Shown one piece after another: positions 18,768 through 28,281 of a stretch of DNA of 53,865 bases; position 1 is the first letter of the stretch; every line of letters starts with the position of its first letter. The translations under genes and the position numbers were made by a program. Location: the NCBI RefSeq assembly GCF_000513135.1, contig NZ_BAUV01000029.1, positions 1 through 53,865 of the forward strand, written 5' to 3'. The notes under the pieces are model-generated. The model was not told the origin of the DNA and ran no database searches. It worked only from the letters and a program-made list of their open reading frames with translations. The DNA is from Halalkalibacter akibai JCM 9157 (lineage in GTDB: Bacteria > Bacillota > Bacilli > Bacillales > Bacillaceae_D).

Positions 18768-19205
18768 CTAGTGCTTTTCTTTCTTTTGTAAATCTTTTTC
18801 TAATTGTTTGGCGCGCTTCTGTTCTTCCTTTAATGCACCATTCAACTGTTTGGCTTGGTCAAATGCCTGACCATTTGCCTTAAGGCATACACTCTTCCAC
18901 GCTTCAATCTGTTCACGATACAAACCTTTCTTTCGACAATACTCCACTAAGTCGACCTCATTCATGGCGAACGTCTCCATCACGATTAAAAACTTATCTT
19001 GGCTACTCCATTTATGACTTGTCTGCCCATTCCCTGGTGTGGCTACTCCAGCTGCACGAGCCTCCTTACGCCACTTGTACAACGTCACTTCTGTGATGTT
19101 TTCTTCTTTGGCAATTTGTTTCACTGATTCATTATTTGGTGGCATCATGCGCTTCACAATGGCTTCTTTTTGTTCCTTTGAATACCGTACTCTATTTCCT
19201 GTCAT
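18768..19205 (-). CDS. IS3-family transposase OrfA (helix-turn-helix)
   Basis: 145 residues. An HTH_Tnp domain (YSKEQKEAIVKRMM, KQIAKEENITEVTLYKWRKEAR) is followed by a long coiled coil ending EEQKRAKQLEKDLQKKEKH. An A-rich tract at its 3' end is the likely site of programmed frameshifting into OrfB. It binds the terminal repeats as part of the OrfAB transposase. Confidence 0.85.
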   Translation of the reverse strand: MTGNRVRYSKEQKEAIVKRMMPPNNESVKQIAKEENITEVTLYKWRKEARAAGVATPGNGQTSHKWSSQDKFLIVMETFAMNEVDLVEYCRKKGLYREQIEAWKSVCLKANGQAFDQAKQLNGALKEEQKRAKQLEKDLQKKEKH

Positions 19206-20395
19206 ATCGATCGACCTCCGTGTTATTTACTTAAGTATAACACTAAAGCATCCTACGACATTTATCCTAACAGAGGGGGGATGAAAAAGTAGAAAAACTT
19301 AAAAGAATCGAAAGAGAAAACGTAGAACTCAAACAAAAAAATAGTAATTTAGCTTTGGAGAATAACCTTGTTAGGATGAAAAATGAGTATTTTAAACAAA
19401 GTGAAAATAAAGTTAGAAAAATAATAAATAAACTTCAGATACCTATTATCATTCGACTGGATACGTACGTACTTTTGGCAAATGAGATCGCTCAAAAGCA
19501 ATTTATGGTGAATGAAAAGGAGCCTGTTCTTCAATTATTTTTTGAAAAGTTTGATCAAAACTTTAGGGATTCTCCTGATAATAATCAGAAGGAGTTTCAT
19601 TTTACTACTAATGACAAAAAGAAGTTTTACTTAGTAAACTCTATTAAAGTTTCCTTTGAAGAAGAGAAAGCAATCTTGCATTCATTTGTTGATATTACTC
19701 ATGAGAAGGAAAACGAGCAATTAATTGTACGTTCGGAAAAGATGAATATAGCAGGTGAACTTGCTGCAAGTATTGCACATGAACTTCGAAATCCATTGAC
19801 TGCCATTAAGGGCTTTTTCAAAATATTAAAAGAGAGTGAAGATAACGGCCAAGAACTGTATTACAGGGTTATTGAAGATGAACTTTCTAGAATCGAACAA
19901 ATCTCAAGTTAATTATTAACATTAGCAAAGCCCCATTCTGATAACAAGAAAAGCCATAACATTGTTAATCTTATAGAGGAAGTTAGATTATTATTAACGT
20001 CCCAAGCAAATATGAAGTGCATTGAAATCATAATAACAAGTACGAATACAGAAATAGATATTAATTGTGAATCCACTAAAATCAAGCAAGTTTTTATAAA
20101 CTTAATTAAAAATGCAATTGATGCAATGGAGAATAACGGAGAGATAAGGATAATAATAGATAAAGTGAGTGATCATATACAAGTTCGAGTTATTGACCAA
20201 GGGGCAGGTATTCCTCAAGAATTATTAATGAAAATAGGGGAACCATTTTATACTACAAAAGAAAAAGGGACAGGTCTTGGTCTTATGGTTTGCTATCAAA
20301 TAATTGAAAAACATGAAGGTACAATACATGTAGATAGTAAGGTTGGAGTTGGGACGACATTTACCATTACTTTTCCTATACCAAAAGCAACTTAA

Positions 20396-20872
20396 CATCC
20401 ATACGATTTGTAAGTGTTTGTTTAATGAAATTCATTTGCAACGCAGATCAATCATACTAGTTAAGAATATATATTTAAACGCGATCACTAAAGTGGTCGT
20501 TTTTTCATATTTGACTCTTGCTGTGCAATAATAAAGAGCTAAAGCATTACATTAATATGTAGAAAAGATAAATTATATGGGGTAACAAGCCCAATTGCTG
20601 TGCATAGTCCAGGAGTTTAAGTTTTAAAATAAGAGTTTGCAAGATATGAACAAAATTATGTAATGACACAAGACACAAGACACTCAAAAAGAGGGTTGCT
20701 ATCCATGCACTTTCAATAAATTGAACTATTAAGAATACAATTGCAGTACAACGATTCTGAGGCGACCACCTTTGGTGTGGGCATCTCTACAGACTAAGGG
20801 AGTGACTAGATATAAGTGTAATTATTGGTTAATTTATTAAATAGTTATTTGTTTTTTGCATTTTTAAAATAC
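20396..20872. other. 477-base gap without an intact gene
   Basis: A likely terminator (CGATCAC/GTGGTCG plus T6, 20482-20506) follows the kinase pseudogene. At 20705-20797 a short frame with one internal stop reads IELLRIQLQYNDSEATTF and GVGISTD before TAA. It looks like the C-terminal scrap of a protein gene, but I cannot name it. I see nothing else. Confidence 0.4.
20482..20506 (+). terminator. Terminator after the kinase pseudogene
   Basis: CGATCAC (20482-20488) pairs with GTGGTCG (20493-20499), with one G-T pair, followed by TTTTTT. Confidence 0.6.
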
Positions 20873-21976
20873 TTATTTACTAAATAATCCAATATCTGAA
20901 ATATCAACTGTTATCTTAGGGTGAATCTCAATATTTGAGATTGATTCTGGCCAATTTAAATTTTCCCATTCCTCAAATGGTAGGTCGTTCCGTATATATT
21001 GCCCAATTCCTAGATTATCGATTTTGTGTTCTTGCATAATAGAAATAATTGAGTCGACTTCGTTAGCAATATAGGCTGCAATCTCTTTTTCTAATTTATG
21101 TATCTCTACTTCTTTAAATAAATCTTTATCACCTTGATACTCTAATAAATATCCACCAAATTTAATATCTACTGTCACATCGATTTTCTTTGGATTGTCA
21201 GTATTCACTGAAATCTTTCTTTTGTTCGTAAGAGTACTAAATAAAGCTTTTTGATTATTGAGTTTTATACTTAGATCTCCTTGTTTAAAATCTCCTAGCA
21301 TTAAAAAAAGGATACGTGATTGAAAGGGGTCCAAATTCGTTATATACTTATCGTTTCTTAGCAGGGCTACTCCGTCCGTAATCATACCTGCTTCCCCTAT
21401 TGATATTATTGGAGCTATAGGGGCAACTCCGTCATCTAAAAGATCTTTAACAAATCGTTGTAAATTAATTTCTGGAATCGTATTCAATTTTGATTCTTTA
21501 TCCAACAATGAATTAATTGCATTGTCCAATTCTGGAAAGTAGGGATACTTTTTTGTCAATAAATCATGCGCTCGACCATCAACAATAGAGATCTTGACTC
21601 TTGTTCCTATATTAGGATCTCTTTTAAGAGTATCAATTACATCCCAAAAACCTTCATTAGCAAGTTCTTTACCGATTAAAACACTGCGAAGTTGTCCTGA
21701 AACTAGATGCTTATCTGTCTGTCTCGAAAGAAGCATTCTAGCTTCCTTACTCGTTTCAGAAGTAGATGAAATTGTCTGTCTTGGTAATCCTTCTTTATGG
21801 TATAGAGGGTATGATACAGTCACTAGTAATAGTTTCTCTTCATCCGCCTCAGACTCAGCTCTGTCATATCCAATTGTATGAATTAAGCCCAATTCTTCTA
21901 TTATTTGTTCGTCTTGACATCCCATCATAAGCAGGATAGAACAAACGTATAATAAGATGATCATTTTCTTATCCAT
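20873..21976 (-). CDS. Spore germination lipoprotein, GerAC family
   Basis: A 367-residue Ger(x)C protein. I place the start at ATG 21976 (AAAGGAGAAAAAG upstream), giving a lipoprotein signal MDKKMIILLYVCSILLMMGC with the lipidated cysteine near residue 20. Family hallmarks are ELGLIHTIGYDRAE just after the lipobox and the central domain starting DGVALLRNDKY. It is the lipid-anchored C subunit of a nutrient germinant receptor in the spore inner membrane. It overlaps the end of the B-subunit gene by eight bases, showing translational coupling. Unusually for some receptor operons, no D subunit is visible. Confidence 0.9.
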   Translation of the reverse strand: MDKKMIILLYVCSILLMMGCQDEQIIEELGLIHTIGYDRAESEADEEKLLLVTVSYPLYHKEGLPRQTISSTSETSKEARMLLSRQTDKHLVSGQLRSVLIGKELANEGFWDVIDTLKRDPNIGTRVKISIVDGRAHDLLTKKYPYFPELDNAINSLLDKESKLNTIPEINLQRFVKDLLDDGVAPIAPIISIGEAGMITDGVALLRNDKYITNLDPFQSRILFLMLGDFKQGDLSIKLNNQKALFSTLTNKRKISVNTDNPKKIDVTVDIKFGGYLLEYQGDKDLFKEVEIHKLEKEIAAYIANEVDSIISIMQEHKIDNLGIGQYIRNDLPFEEWENLNWPESISNIEIHPKITVDISDIGLFSK

Positions 21977-23045
21977 AACTTTTTCTCCTTTTGGAAAGTA
22001 AATAGGTAAAAAGAAACAATGGGAGAGCGATAGAAATGAGCGTTTGAACAAACGCCATATTAGTCAACCAATAATCAATTTCAAATCTAGTTACAAACGG
22101 GTATGTACTACAGAATCCAATTACCGCTAAAACAATAGGGATATAATAAGGTTGAATAGATTTATTAACACGTGACAACATTTGTATTGAAACATATAAG
22201 TACATAGTAGATGTAACAAGTATTTTCATGAGAAAGAACAAAAAGTATAAGCTATCCAACCGTTCAATAAATGGCAACTGAAGATACCGTAATAAATGGA
22301 TTAATGGGTACACTGTATGTGTTAGTTGCTCAAAGCTATTAGTTCCGTAGCAAAGTAAAGTGACGGCTAAGTATATAAATGTTGTATATAAATTACCTAA
22401 ATAAATATATTTCATTACCTTAGGTGATTTCTCAGCATGGTGCCAGAAGAACATCATAAGCTCGAAACCTAAAAACGCTGAATAGATCTCGAGACTTCCT
22501 GTTAACAAGTCACCTTTATATTGAAAAATGTATGAAGTAAGACGAACAAATTCAAATTCTGGTATAAAGAACACTAACATCAGAACCATCCATATCGTTA
22601 AAAAAAATAAAAAAGTGGTCATTCTTACAATGCTTTGAATACCGCTTGTGACCAAATAGTAAATAAGAATGGTTATGATCAGCATTAACAAATGGATATT
22701 CGTTAATGGATAGTATAGAAATTTAACAAGATAAGCGTATTTTTTGGCGATCATAAAAGCTAGCAGTGTCCAAAACAAACTAAGTAGAATGTAAACCATG
22801 TTATATAGTTGTTTAGGTAGCATTTCTTCTATTAGTGTGTAGATCGAAATTCCATGACTCCAATTGTAAATGAAATGGATAACAAATAGGATGACAAATA
22901 CAGCCATGGCTATGATTAAAATCGCTAGCCAACCATTTGTACCAAAGGTTTCAGCAGTAACTCGCGGTAAACTAAATAAGATAAGCCCAGATTGAGTCAT
23001 ATAAACTAAGAAAAAAAAGAATATCGGATGGAATCGTTCAGACAT
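21969..23045 (-). CDS. Spore germination permease-like subunit, GerAB family
   Basis: A 358-residue protein of about ten transmembrane helices in the APC-type GerAB/YndE family. It begins SERFHPIFFFFLVYMTQSGLILFSLPR, the usual first helix of this family, and ends in a basic tail (SKRRKSYG). GerAB subunits bind the germinant amino acid or similar nutrient. It is the middle gene of the A-B-C operon, about 35 bases downstream of gerA. The ligand cannot be predicted from sequence. Confidence 0.9.
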   Translation of the reverse strand: MSERFHPIFFFFLVYMTQSGLILFSLPRVTAETFGTNGWLAILIIAMAVFVILFVIHFIYNWSHGISIYTLIEEMLPKQLYNMVYILLSLFWTLLAFMIAKKYAYLVKFLYYPLTNIHLLMLIITILIYYLVTSGIQSIVRMTTFLFFLTIWMVLMLVFFIPEFEFVRLTSYIFQYKGDLLTGSLEIYSAFLGFELMMFFWHHAEKSPKVMKYIYLGNLYTTFIYLAVTLLCYGTNSFEQLTHTVYPLIHLLRYLQLPFIERLDSLYFLFFLMKILVTSTMYLYVSIQMLSRVNKSIQPYYIPIVLAVIGFCSTYPFVTRFEIDYWLTNMAFVQTLISIALPLFLFTYLLSKRRKSYG

Positions 23046-23079
23046 ACACTAACTCCCTACACTTATTTGATGTATTCCT

Positions 23080-24471
23080 TTATTTATCGTTCGTTTGACT
23101 TGGTTTATTATTCAACGCTCTTAGTGGCACTCGTATAAATGTATCTCTCCAATCTGAAAATGGAGCTTTTGGTATTACGAAAGAAGTATCAAAGCTTGTT
23201 CTTCTTGACAGATGAATAAGAAATATAATTAATCCAGTAATTAGACCAAAGTTTCCTAACAGTCCAGCTAATAATATAAGTCCAAACCTAGCCATTCGGA
23301 GGGAAGCGCTCATAATAACATGAGGAATAACATAGGAAGCCATCGCGGAGATAGCAACGATTACAATAAGAATGTTACTTGTAAATCCTGCTTGGACAGA
23401 GGCTGTACCAATAACGATGCCCCCTACGATTCCAATTGTTTGGCCTATTTTAGTCGGTAATCTAGCGCCTGCTTCCCGAAGTAACTCTACAATAAATTCT
23501 ATAATGATGGCTTCGTAGATGGGAGGGAAAGGCACCTTCGAACGTGACTCTAACAAGCTCTTTAGCAAATCAACAGGTATCATTTCGTAATGAAACGAGA
23601 CGAGTGCTACATACAAGGCAGTTAAATTTGTCATTATTATTAGTGCGATGAAACGTAAAACTCGGGAAAAAGTCCCAAAAACCCAACCTCGGTTATAATC
23701 ATCTGGTGACTGAAAAAATTCCCAAAATGTTGTTGGAGCTGTGAAGGCATAAGGGCTACCGTCGAATAACCCAATCACTTTTCCTTCTAATAATTTAGAT
23801 GCGGCGACATCGGGACGCTCAGTTGTCAATAACTGTGGAAATAAAGAATAAGGATTGTCATCGATATGTTCCAATAGCATATGGATATCTTGAACACCGG
23901 TAATCTTTAAGTGTTTAATTTTTTCTCCTACTTGCTTAATCACATCTCTAGGAGCTAATCCCTCAATATAGACAAGATTGATTTTAGTATTTGTTAGAGA
24001 GCCGACCTGAAGATCAACTACTTTCAATTTCTCTGATTGAATACGTCTTCTTATACAGGATAAATTTATTTCGATTGATTCAACAAAAGCTTCTCTTGGT
24101 CCAACAATACTTGTCTCAATTTCAGCTGCTGTCACGGCACGTGTTTTTGGGACATAAATATCTATTAAGTAAGACTGGTTTTTTTTATGAAATATAGCTG
24201 CTTTACCTGCTAGTATTCCTTTTATGACCTTACTTGAATCATCACAACTTTGATATTGAGAACGACCTAATAAATGAATAACCTCGTCCTTTTTTATTTG
24301 GGCTATAGGTGTTAAGACGTCTTGGTCAAGTTCTTCTGTACCTACTAAGTGACCGATATACAGTATATTGATATCCAGTTCAGGAAACGACCTTTTAACA
24401 AGATCATCACAATTAGTTAGTTTTTTTAACACTTCATCATACATATATTTTTGATTATTCATTGTAATCAT
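23080..24471 (-). CDS. Spore germination protein, GerAA family
   Basis: A 463-residue A subunit. An N-terminal soluble region (about residues 1-235) includes the family segments GLFDGSPYAFTAPTTFWEFFQSPDDYNRGW near 225-255 in two parts, followed by four or five transmembrane helices with VPFPPIYEAIIIEFIVELLREAGARLP in the loop (each part matches the GerA family well). ATG 24471 is taken as start although ATG 24462 is equally possible; the ribosome site is weak. It is the first gene of a minus-strand receptor operon, expected to be sigma-G dependent. Confidence 0.9.
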   Translation of the reverse strand: MITMNNQKYMYDEVLKKLTNCDDLVKRSFPELDINILYIGHLVGTEELDQDVLTPIAQIKKDEVIHLLGRSQYQSCDDSSKVIKGILAGKAAIFHKKNQSYLIDIYVPKTRAVTAAEIETSIVGPREAFVESIEINLSCIRRRIQSEKLKVVDLQVGSLTNTKINLVYIEGLAPRDVIKQVGEKIKHLKITGVQDIHMLLEHIDDNPYSLFPQLLTTERPDVAASKLLEGKVIGLFDGSPYAFTAPTTFWEFFQSPDDYNRGWVFGTFSRVLRFIALIIMTNLTALYVALVSFHYEMIPVDLLKSLLESRSKVPFPPIYEAIIIEFIVELLREAGARLPTKIGQTIGIVGGIVIGTASVQAGFTSNILIVIVAISAMASYVIPHVIMSASLRMARFGLILLAGLLGNFGLITGLIIFLIHLSRRTSFDTSFVIPKAPFSDWRDTFIRVPLRALNNKPSQTNDK

Positions 24472-24559
24472 CTTTTCTTCTTTGAATTTAATATTTCTCC
24501 TAGTCTTCCCAATTTGTAATGTAATAATTTATTGGTATTAATATATTGTTAAAGGAAAT

Positions 24560-24740
24560 AAAGAATGAAAAAGTGTTAATACAATTTATAAATAAAGGAA
24601 TTGGACTATCAGAAGAAAGACAAAAAAAGTTATTCCAACCTTTTTATGCAACCAAAGAAAAGGGAACAGGAAACGAATTATAGATATTCATCAAGGTGCA
24701 ATTGAAATTAAAAGTAAGTCAGGAGTAGGTACACTCCAAA
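24560..24740 (+). pseudogene. Histidine-kinase ATPase fragment
   Basis: The frame reads NKGIGLSEERQKKLFQPFYATKEKGTG, the G1-F-G2 boxes of a HATPase_c domain. After a one-base slip it continues IIDIHQGAIEIKSKSGVGT, the usual C-terminal strand. Upstream H-box and later parts are absent. A remnant of another sensor kinase, on the opposite strand to gerABC. Confidence 0.7.
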
Positions 24741-25179
24741 AATCATTAATTGATTTGAATGAAATAGTCCCTCGTAAATGTTATGTAAGACTTTTATAAG
24801 ATTTATTTACTTAAAGTAAAGGGTGGACATTTGGTAAGAAAAAAGACTTCCTAACCTTGACGGCTAGTAGGGAGAACTCATAAAATAATGAAACATCACA
24901 TCAATCCTTAAAACGAAGTGTTGTATAAGGGCTAGATTGTGAGGCGGATTCGTCGGAATGTAAGGAAGGAATAAATTGGATTAGCTGTCTAGTATAGTAG
25001 ATCATTATTTAAAACCTGATAACCCTTGTTCAGAACAGTGATGGGGTTAATGGAACTCAAGGAATTTTAATCAGCAATTTTTTATACAGATTAGGTTTAC
25101 TTATATATTATTTTCAAAAAGAATAAAAGCACAGATAATTTTGTGCGGCCTCTAACACCGTAGATTAGGAGGGAAATGA
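24741..25179. other. 440-base leader region of the hybrid kinase
   Basis: Non-coding and AT-rich. I find no GTCTR module like those ahead of lacI and the hydrolase gene and no clear promoter. The ribosome site TAGGAGGGA immediately precedes the kinase ATG at 25180. Confidence 0.4.
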
Positions 25180-28119
25180 ATGTCTGACTCTATCTCTAAT
25201 ACGACGCCAGTAAGTGTTACTAAAAGGGGACTGGTTTGTAAATTCACCAAAAGAAAGAACACCTTTATTTTTACGTATTGTGATGGTCTTTTGCTCTACA
25301 ATTGGGGATTTAACCAAGAAGATGTGAATGGAAAGAAACTAGAAGATATATTACCTAGCAAATTGTCCGGTATAATAAACAAGTATTGCTACCAGGCTTG
25401 GAAAGGTCAATTTATTCAATATGAAACAAAATTACAAGGCAAAGATTACGCAGCTTTTTTAGCACCTTTATTTAATAATGGTGAGATAGTCGAAGTTATA
25501 TGCACTTTCATCCAAAGTAACAAACCATCTATAGAAGATGAGCAAGTCTATACAAACTCATTATATGAAGACGTTCTTCAAACGATGTCAGAAGCAGTTA
25601 TCATAATTGAAAAAGATGGTAAAATCACCGCTTTAAATGATAACTTTCAAAAAATGATCGGCTTAAAAGGTGATTATACATATGGGTGGACGGAAGTAGA
25701 ATATGTAGCAGAGGATGGATCCCATTTACCTTATTCTGAACTACCTGGAGTAAAGACACTAGAGAAGGGCATTTCCTTCCATAACTCGATTGTTGGAGTA
25801 AAGGACAACAAAAATAATCAAATTAAATGGCTTTCAGTTAACTCAAAACCTCTTACAATACGTGATCATAGTGATCGCGCCTCACTTGTAAGTATTTCTG
25901 ATATTACAGAAAGAAAAGAAATGGAGAACACCTACATACAAGCAAAAGAAGAGGCTGTAAAAGCAAATAGTGCTAAATCGGACTTTCTTTCTAAAATGAG
26001 TCATGAATTGCGCACACCGTTAAATGGGATTTTTGGTTTTGCGCAGTTATTAGAACTTGATGACTCTTTAAATGACCAACAACGGGATTATGTGCAAGAG
26101 ATCTTAAAAGGGGGAGGTCATTTATTAAATTTAATTAATGAAGTATTAGATTTATCGAGAATTGAAACTGGTAAAATAAAAATTTCGATAGAAGAGGTCC
26201 CTCTTTTAAACATTATTGATGAATGTATCAATATAGTTGAACCACTCGCTAAAAAGAATAATATTCATATTCAAAAACAACTAGATTCACAGCGTGAAAT
26301 GGTCGTTCTAGCTGATCCTGTTCGACTGAGGCAAATACTCCTTAACCTTTTAGAAAATGCCATTAAATATAATCTTCAAAATGGAAACATCATGATCAAC
26401 AGTTATTTGGAAGGAGACAGTCAATTTGTTCATATTGTTGATACGGGTGTTGGTTTTTCAGTTGAAGAATATCACAAAATATTTGTTCCGTTTTACCGAG
26501 TGGAAGGTGCAAAGGAAGAGGGAACAGGAATTGGTTTGGCTATAGTTAAGCAGCTTGTGCAACAAATGGGCGGCGAAATAAGTGTAAGAAGTAAAAAGGG
26601 ACAAGGCAGTGACTTTTGTTTTAGCCTGCCTGTCCCCAAAGATTTAAAGCCTGTTATACGCTGGGAAGACGAAGTAGAATTGGTTAAGAAAGTAGAGGGA
26701 AGGTCAGAACACTATCGATTATTATATATTGAAGATAATGAATCTAATCTGAACTTAGTCAAAAACATTATTAAATCTCATCCTTCCTATACACTGTTAA
26801 CAGCTAACAACGGGAAAAAAGGGATAGAAAAGGCTGCTTTAGAAAAAGTAGATCTAATATTGCTTGATCTAAATCTCCCGGATATGAGTGGTTATGCAGT
26901 GTTTGATATATTAAAAGCAAAGGAACAAACAAAAGGGATCGCTGTTATTGCTGTTAGTGCAAATGCGATGCCTAAAGATATTCAACATACTTTGGACAAG
27001 GGGTTTGATAACTATTTGTCAAAACCAATTCATGTTAAAGATTTTTTGAATACTGTAAATGAGACATTAAACAATACGATTACACAAAATATTCCGCATC
27101 ATAGGATATTAAGTACAGGCCCGTATGGAGAAGAGGCTGTTTCTGCAAAGACGCTTCAATTAACTTTAACAGAGCTAAAAAAAATTAAGGAAAAGAAGTA
27201 TAGGGCGGCTATATCAATGCACTATGCTGACAATGATTGGTCAAAGTCTCAAATTGCAGGTATAACTTCAACTTTTGAGAAAATGGGGGTTGAGGTAATT
27301 GCTGTAACGGATGCACAATTTAAATGGGAAAAGCAAGTTGAAGACATTGAGACCATTTTGATTGAAAAGCCAGATATCATTGTAAGTATTCCAGTAGACC
27401 CAATCTTTACCGCAAGTGTTTATAAAAAGGCTGCTAATGCAGGCGTAAAGCTAGTATTTATGGACAATGTTCCAAAGGGGCTAGAGCATGTTAAAGATTA
27501 TGTTAGCATCGTATCTGCTGATAACTTTGGCAATGGTATAGAGGCAGCTCATATTATGGGTCAAGAATTAGGAGGAAAAGGGAAGGTTGGCATGATCAAT
27601 TACAATGCTGATTTGTTTGCAACAAATCAAAGAACAGAAGGTTTTGTAGAGACGATTAAGCAGAGATTTCCCAGTATTGAAATAGTCGCACGTGCAGGTA
27701 TCACTGAACCAAGCGATGGAGAAAAAGTGGCTGTTGATATGATTAGAAAAAACCCTGACATGAATGGAATGTTCGTTGTATGGGATGTACCTGCAAAAGG
27801 AGCTATGAAGTCAAATGAAGCTGTAGGAAAAAGTGATTTGGTCATCACGACGATTGACTTAGGCTTTAATGCTGCACTAGAAATAGCTAAGGATGGAAGC
27901 ATAAAAGGAGTGGGTGCCCAGCTTCCATATCAACAAGGTGTTGCAGAAGCAATATTGGCAGGGTATGCACTTCTTAAAAAACAAACACCACCTTATGTGG
28001 CTGTTCCAGCTCTAAGAGTAACAAAAGAAAATCTTTTAGACGCTTGGAGGCTTGTTTACAATGAGGATGCTCCCGAACTTATTCAACGTACATTAAAATA
28101 TGCCAAGTATCTAGAGTAA
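25180..28119 (+). CDS. Cytoplasmic hybrid histidine kinase fused to a sugar-binding-protein domain
   Basis: 979 residues in order: a PAS-like region (about 20-110), a PAS domain (about 125-250; TMSEAVIIIEKDG), HisKA with the phospho-histidine in MSHELRTPLNG (His275), HATPase_c (NLLENAIKY, DTGVGFS, GTGIGLAI), a receiver with LLDLNLPDMSG (Asp563) and, from about 644 to the end, a complete periplasmic-binding-protein fold of the RbsB type. That last part starts with GPYGEEAVSA, as do the local transport lipoproteins (GPHGETAVSA), and stays collinear to their C-termini. There is no signal peptide or membrane helix, so the binding domain should be cytosolic, where it could sense an internal sugar. 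The partner is probably the LytTR regulator encoded next. GGAGGG precedes the ATG. Confidence 0.9.
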   Translation: MSDSISNTTPVSVTKRGLVCKFTKRKNTFIFTYCDGLLLYNWGFNQEDVNGKKLEDILPSKLSGIINKYCYQAWKGQFIQYETKLQGKDYAAFLAPLFNNGEIVEVICTFIQSNKPSIEDEQVYTNSLYEDVLQTMSEAVIIIEKDGKITALNDNFQKMIGLKGDYTYGWTEVEYVAEDGSHLPYSELPGVKTLEKGISFHNSIVGVKDNKNNQIKWLSVNSKPLTIRDHSDRASLVSISDITERKEMENTYIQAKEEAVKANSAKSDFLSKMSHELRTPLNGIFGFAQLLELDDSLNDQQRDYVQEILKGGGHLLNLINEVLDLSRIETGKIKISIEEVPLLNIIDECINIVEPLAKKNNIHIQKQLDSQREMVVLADPVRLRQILLNLLENAIKYNLQNGNIMINSYLEGDSQFVHIVDTGVGFSVEEYHKIFVPFYRVEGAKEEGTGIGLAIVKQLVQQMGGEISVRSKKGQGSDFCFSLPVPKDLKPVIRWEDEVELVKKVEGRSEHYRLLYIEDNESNLNLVKNIIKSHPSYTLLTANNGKKGIEKAALEKVDLILLDLNLPDMSGYAVFDILKAKEQTKGIAVIAVSANAMPKDIQHTLDKGFDNYLSKPIHVKDFLNTVNETLNNTITQNIPHHRILSTGPYGEEAVSAKTLQLTLTELKKIKEKKYRAAISMHYADNDWSKSQIAGITSTFEKMGVEVIAVTDAQFKWEKQVEDIETILIEKPDIIVSIPVDPIFTASVYKKAANAGVKLVFMDNVPKGLEHVKDYVSIVSADNFGNGIEAAHIMGQELGGKGKVGMINYNADLFATNQRTEGFVETIKQRFPSIEIVARAGITEPSDGEKVAVDMIRKNPDMNGMFVVWDVPAKGAMKSNEAVGKSDLVITTIDLGFNAALEIAKDGSIKGVGAQLPYQQGVAEAILAGYALLKKQTPPYVAVPALRVTKENLLDAWRLVYNEDAPELIQRTLKYAKYLE

Positions 28120-28151
28120 TTAGTACAATTAATAGGAGAAGTATAAATAAC

Positions 28152-28281
28152 ATGGAACGCTCTTCCTTATTTACTAAAATAAATACTGCGATTAATATAT
28201 AGAAAAAATCTTTTTTCATAGTTTTCCTTATAACGTTCATAAAAAGTAATAGGTTAATTTTCTATTGGAGGGTACTTACAA
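28152..28281 (+). other. Possible vestige of a membrane kinase N-terminus
   Basis: An ATG at 28152 with AGGAG upstream reads MERSSLFTKINTAINI, then an in-frame TAG, then KKSFFIVFLITFIKSNRL, a hydrophobic helix. It could be a decayed start of a membrane-bound sensor gene between kinase and regulator. The evidence is thin. Confidence 0.25.

Larger units (their letters stand above)
17482..19279 (-). mobile_element. IS3-family insertion sequence, 1.8 kb
   Basis: The element interrupts the kinase gene. It is flanked by GATG at 17478-17481 and 19280-19283; removing one copy restores the kinase reading frame, which fixes the ends. Imperfect terminal inverted repeats share TGTCGTA and CTTTAGTG at similar distances from both ends. 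It carries orfA (19205-18768) and orfB (18721-17673) in the overlapping-frame IS3 layout. OrfB has a one-base deletion, so this copy is probably immobile alone. About 190 bases beyond orfB hold a 20-bp perfect hairpin. Confidence 0.85.
16882..20395 (+). pseudogene. MEDS-PAS histidine kinase broken by an IS, a frameshift and a stop
   Basis: The 5' part (16882-17415) is a MEDS (DcmR-like) sensory domain: SHILYMYNELDKYIENTVQFI and TYECECEDFI. A one-base loss near 17412 shifts the frame; the next frame runs SPFYNQKNHQAPSD to the IS at 17482. After the IS, reading resumes exactly, giving APSDEKVEKLKRIE with one copy of the GATG duplication removed. A coiled coil, a PAS-like region, the H-box IAHELRNPLTAIKG (about 19780) and an ATPase domain (NLIKNAIDAM, DQGAGIP, GTGLGL) follow. 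An in-frame TAA at 19910 replaces an expected Glu codon in ISS-ELLTLAKP. Three independent lesions make this a true pseudogene of a soluble sensor kinase, perhaps a sporulation-type kinase. Confidence 0.85.
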
